From assembly GCF_009806985.1 (NCBI RefSeq), contig NZ_WUAX01000008.1, positions 216,012 to 280,011 of the forward strand: DNA of 64,000 nucleotides, given 5' to 3'. Under the pieces are notes generated by a model that had not been told where the DNA came from, made no database searches, and saw only the letters and a program-made list of their open reading frames with translations. Source of the stretch: Halorubrum sp. JWXQ-INN 858. GTDB taxonomy: Archaea > Halobacteriota > Halobacteria > Halobacteriales > Haloferacaceae. Below, piece by piece: positions 62,152 through 64,000 of the stretch. Within the stretch, counting starts at the first letter, position 1. Each line of letters opens with the position of its first letter. Both the position numbers and the translations under genes were made by a program.

Positions 62152-62631
62152 TCAGTCCGCCGGCGACGGAGTGGCGGCGTCCGCCCCGCGCTCACGCAGG
62201 TACCCTTGGAGGTACGCGCCGAGGAACATCCCGGCGACGCCGTAGAGGATGACGACGTTCCCGATCCCGAGGCTGGCGTACGCCGCGCCGGGGCAGATGC
62301 CGGAGAGTCCCCACCCGACCCCGAAGACGCCGCCGCCGACGATCACGTCGCGGTCCATCGACTTCAGTCGGCGACCGAACCGTTTCCCGGTCAGCGGGGC
62401 GGACCGGCCGGAGAGCGTGAGCCCCCAGAAGACGAGCCCGACGAGGACGCTCGCGCCGCCCATCACGAACACCAGCCCGAGGTCGCGGAGCTGGAGGAAC
62501 TCCAAGACGATCTCCGGTCGGGCCATCCGGCTCACGGCGAGCCCGACCCCGAACACCGCGCCGCCGAGGAAGACCAGCGGGAGGAACAGGGGATGGCTCT
62601 CGTGTTCGGCGACGACGCCCGCGCCGCTCAT
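62152..62631 (-). CDS. YeeE/YedE-family membrane protein, second half-transporter
   Basis: 159 residues, four to five helices. SGICPGAAYASLG near the C terminus supplies the conserved Cys of YeeE/YedE (DUF6691-like) sulfur-compound transporters; FGVGLAVSRMARPEIVLEFLQ is the typical start of this half. It overlaps the partner gene by 4 bases. Together the two halves would correspond to one bacterial YeeE-type (thiosulfate/sulfur) channel. Confidence 0.82.
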   Translation of the reverse strand: MSGAGVVAEHESHPLFLPLVFLGGAVFGVGLAVSRMARPEIVLEFLQLRDLGLVFVMGGASVLVGLVFWGLTLSGRSAPLTGKRFGRRLKSMDRDVIVGGGVFGVGWGLSGICPGAAYASLGIGNVVILYGVAGMFLGAYLQGYLRERGADAATPSPAD

Positions 62632-63116
62632 GGCTGGACCCCCATCGCCATCACCAGCTGGGCGACGCCGACCGCGACGAGCATGAACGTCGCGACGTTC
62701 AGGACCGACGTCCGCGAGCCGGAGCCGATCCCACAGACGCCGTGGCCCGACGTACAGCCCTTTCCGAGCCGGGTGCCGACCCCGATGAGGATCCCGCCGA
62801 GGAACAGCCGCCACGGCTGGACCGCGGTCGTCCAGCCGAACTCGCCCGTCGCGAGCGAGTAGCCGGCCGCCCCGGAGACGATCCCCAGCGTGAACACGAC
62901 GCGCCAGTCGCGGGAGGCGACGAAGCGCGGCTGCTGGAAGCGCCGGAGCTTCGAGCCGTACGACAGCGTCGACTCGAGGAACGTGCTCGCGCCGGCGTGG
63001 ATCCCGGTCCCGACGTAGACGATGACGGTCCCGAGCCCGATGAGCAGCCCGCCGAGCAAGTAGTGTTCCCACCCGCGCGGGAACAGGGCGTCGACGAGCA
63101 GGGTGACCTCGTACAT
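62628..63116 (-). CDS. YeeE/YedE-family membrane protein, first half-transporter
   Basis: 162 residues, about four helices. GGLLIGLGTVIVYVGTGIHAGASTF and the Cys motif GVGTRLGKGCTSGHGVCGIG define the family; in related transporters such cysteines bind or relay thiosulfate or other reactive sulfur. Starts with MYEVTLLVDALFPRGWEHY. It is coupled to the next gene. No sulfurtransferase gene is in the window on the same strand. Confidence 0.83.
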   Translation of the reverse strand: MYEVTLLVDALFPRGWEHYLLGGLLIGLGTVIVYVGTGIHAGASTFLESTLSYGSKLRRFQQPRFVASRDWRVVFTLGIVSGAAGYSLATGEFGWTTAVQPWRLFLGGILIGVGTRLGKGCTSGHGVCGIGSGSRTSVLNVATFMLVAVGVAQLVMAMGVQP

Positions 63117-63252
63117 ACGGGATCTGTGCGTCCGGGGCGGGAAAACGCTGCGTTCGCCGACCGATGTTGCCGTGCTCGCGGACGGTGCGACCGCCACGGC
63201 CACCGCGGCCGCGACCGAACAGTTGAGGTGATCGCGCCGCAGAGAGCGCGTC

Positions 63253-64000
63253 GTGCGCGATCCTCTCGCCCCCCTGCGTGGCTTCCGACGGCCGGTGTAC
63301 GTCGTCGGCCTCGGACAGCTCGTCAACCTGTTCGGGTCGGGGCTCGTCTACCCGTTCGCGACCGTCCACTTTCACCTCTCGGTCGGGATCGCGCTGTCGT
63401 TGATCGGCGTGGGGCTCCTCGCGAACAACGTCGCGACCGCGGTCGGAACGACGGTCGGCGGATACGTCGCCGACAGATACGGGCGTAAACCCGTGATGGT
63501 GGCCAGCATGGCGCTGTCATCGGTCACGCTGGCCGCGTACGCCGCCGTCGAGGCGATCGCGGCGGCCACGCTCCTGTCGCCTGCGGGGGCGTTCATCGCC
63601 GTCGCAACCGCCGCCGGGTTCACCCTCGGACTGTACGCGCCGGCCTCGCAGGCGATGATCGCGGACCTCACCGAGGGCGACCGACGCGACCGCGGCTACG
63701 CCCTCCTCAAGGTCGCGAACAACGCCGGGTTCGGGCTGGGCTTCGTCGTCGGGGGCGTGCTGTACGCGTACGCGGACCTCGCGGTGTTCGTCGGCAACGG
63801 GGCCACCTCCGCGGTCGTCGCCGGCGTCCTGTTGGCGCTGGTCCCGCGCGCACACCAGGGAGCCCGTGACGTCGCGGTGCGCGACTCGATCGGGGACTGG
63901 GGCCGCGCGGTGACCGACCGTCGGATCCTCGCGCTCGCCGGGCTCAACGTCGGGTTCGCGGTCATGTACGCGCAGATGCAGGCGACCGTTCCGGTGGTCG
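63253..64000 (+). CDS. Major facilitator superfamily transporter, N-terminal part (3' end outside window)
   Basis: The frame is open from a GTG at 63253 to the last base, giving 249 codons. MRDPLAPLRGFRRPVYVVGLGQ starts the protein. Six to seven helices are visible, with the MFS loop motif GGYVADRYGRKPVMV (GxLaDRxGRK) after helix 2 and helix 5 GFGLGFVVGGVLY. It is probably a drug- or metabolite-exporter-type MFS; substrate unknown. Divergent from the YeeE/YedE pair. Confidence 0.85.
   Translation, partial: MRDPLAPLRGFRRPVYVVGLGQLVNLFGSGLVYPFATVHFHLSVGIALSLIGVGLLANNVATAVGTTVGGYVADRYGRKPVMVASMALSSVTLAAYAAVEAIAAATLLSPAGAFIAVATAAGFTLGLYAPASQAMIADLTEGDRRDRGYALLKVANNAGFGLGFVVGGVLYAYADLAVFVGNGATSAVVAGVLLALVPRAHQGARDVAVRDSIGDWGRAVTDRRILALAGLNVGFAVMYAQMQATVPVV

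Noticed and set aside
60359..62245. 628-codon frame opposite the MutS-like gene
   Set aside because: Antisense shadow; the minus-strand protein has intact Walker motifs.

Overview
This window is haloarchaeal chromosome, carrying one foreign insertion. The flanks are GC-rich, with strongly acidic predicted proteins, many GTG starts, 4-bp ATGA/GTGA gene overlaps and leaderless promoters with a TATA element about 26-30 bases before the start codon. Archaeal-only or mostly archaeal families (DacZ, DUF2209-like, haloarchaeal pilin-like proteins, a Lrp/aminotransferase pair) support this. Halorubrum or a close relative is a reasonable guess, but the genus is inference.

Left flank (1-21729): the end of an Mrp-type antiporter subunit D; a winged-helix regulator; a P1B-4 metal-transport ATPase; a VKOR-like membrane protein with no loop cysteines; a PrxQ-type peroxiredoxin; tatA; tRNA-Arg(CCT) followed by a second copy of its 3' end; a DUF1405-like membrane protein. 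Next comes a type IV pilus-like operon (7727-17133): a PilB ATPase, a PilC membrane platform and five small membrane-anchored proteins with prepilin-like N termini. A sixth such protein converges from the other strand. A coupled Lrp regulator/aminotransferase pair and an acyl-CoA dehydrogenase close the flank.

Island (about 21867-37049): an AT-rich block with different codon use, inserted between the acyl-CoA dehydrogenase gene and a conserved host gene, and bounded by short direct repeats. It holds a ribbon-helix-helix protein/tyrosine integrase operon, small DNA-binding proteins, a serine recombinase, a divergent soluble/membrane pair of unknown function, a frameshifted gene, a possible nuclease-like protein, a complete type I restriction-modification system (hsdM, hsdS, hsdR) and a right-end module of three unknown genes. 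The last of these encodes a protein that appears to carry two ribbon-helix-helix domains and sits behind a perfect palindrome. A 13-bp repeat at 24175 and 35034 brackets the RM region, suggesting a replaceable cargo module. This island is the likeliest place for undescribed biology.

Right flank (37327-64000): a hypothetical protein, a 50-residue CxxC protein, a COG0523 GTPase with a His/Asp repeat, a DUF2209-like gene coupled to hflX, an MFS transporter, an HD phosphohydrolase, a diadenylate cyclase coupled to an MscS-like channel, a BASS-type transporter, a DUF1998 helicase and an MDR-type oxidoreductase. An alpha-glucan/glycoside cluster follows (50216-59745): two GH13-type enzymes divergent from a double-domain GH15 protein, with inverted repeats between them. 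The window ends with a MutS-like ATPase operon, a YeeE/YedE pair and a truncated MFS gene.

Family calls come from motifs and memory of family sequences; no database search was run. DUF numbers are best recollection.
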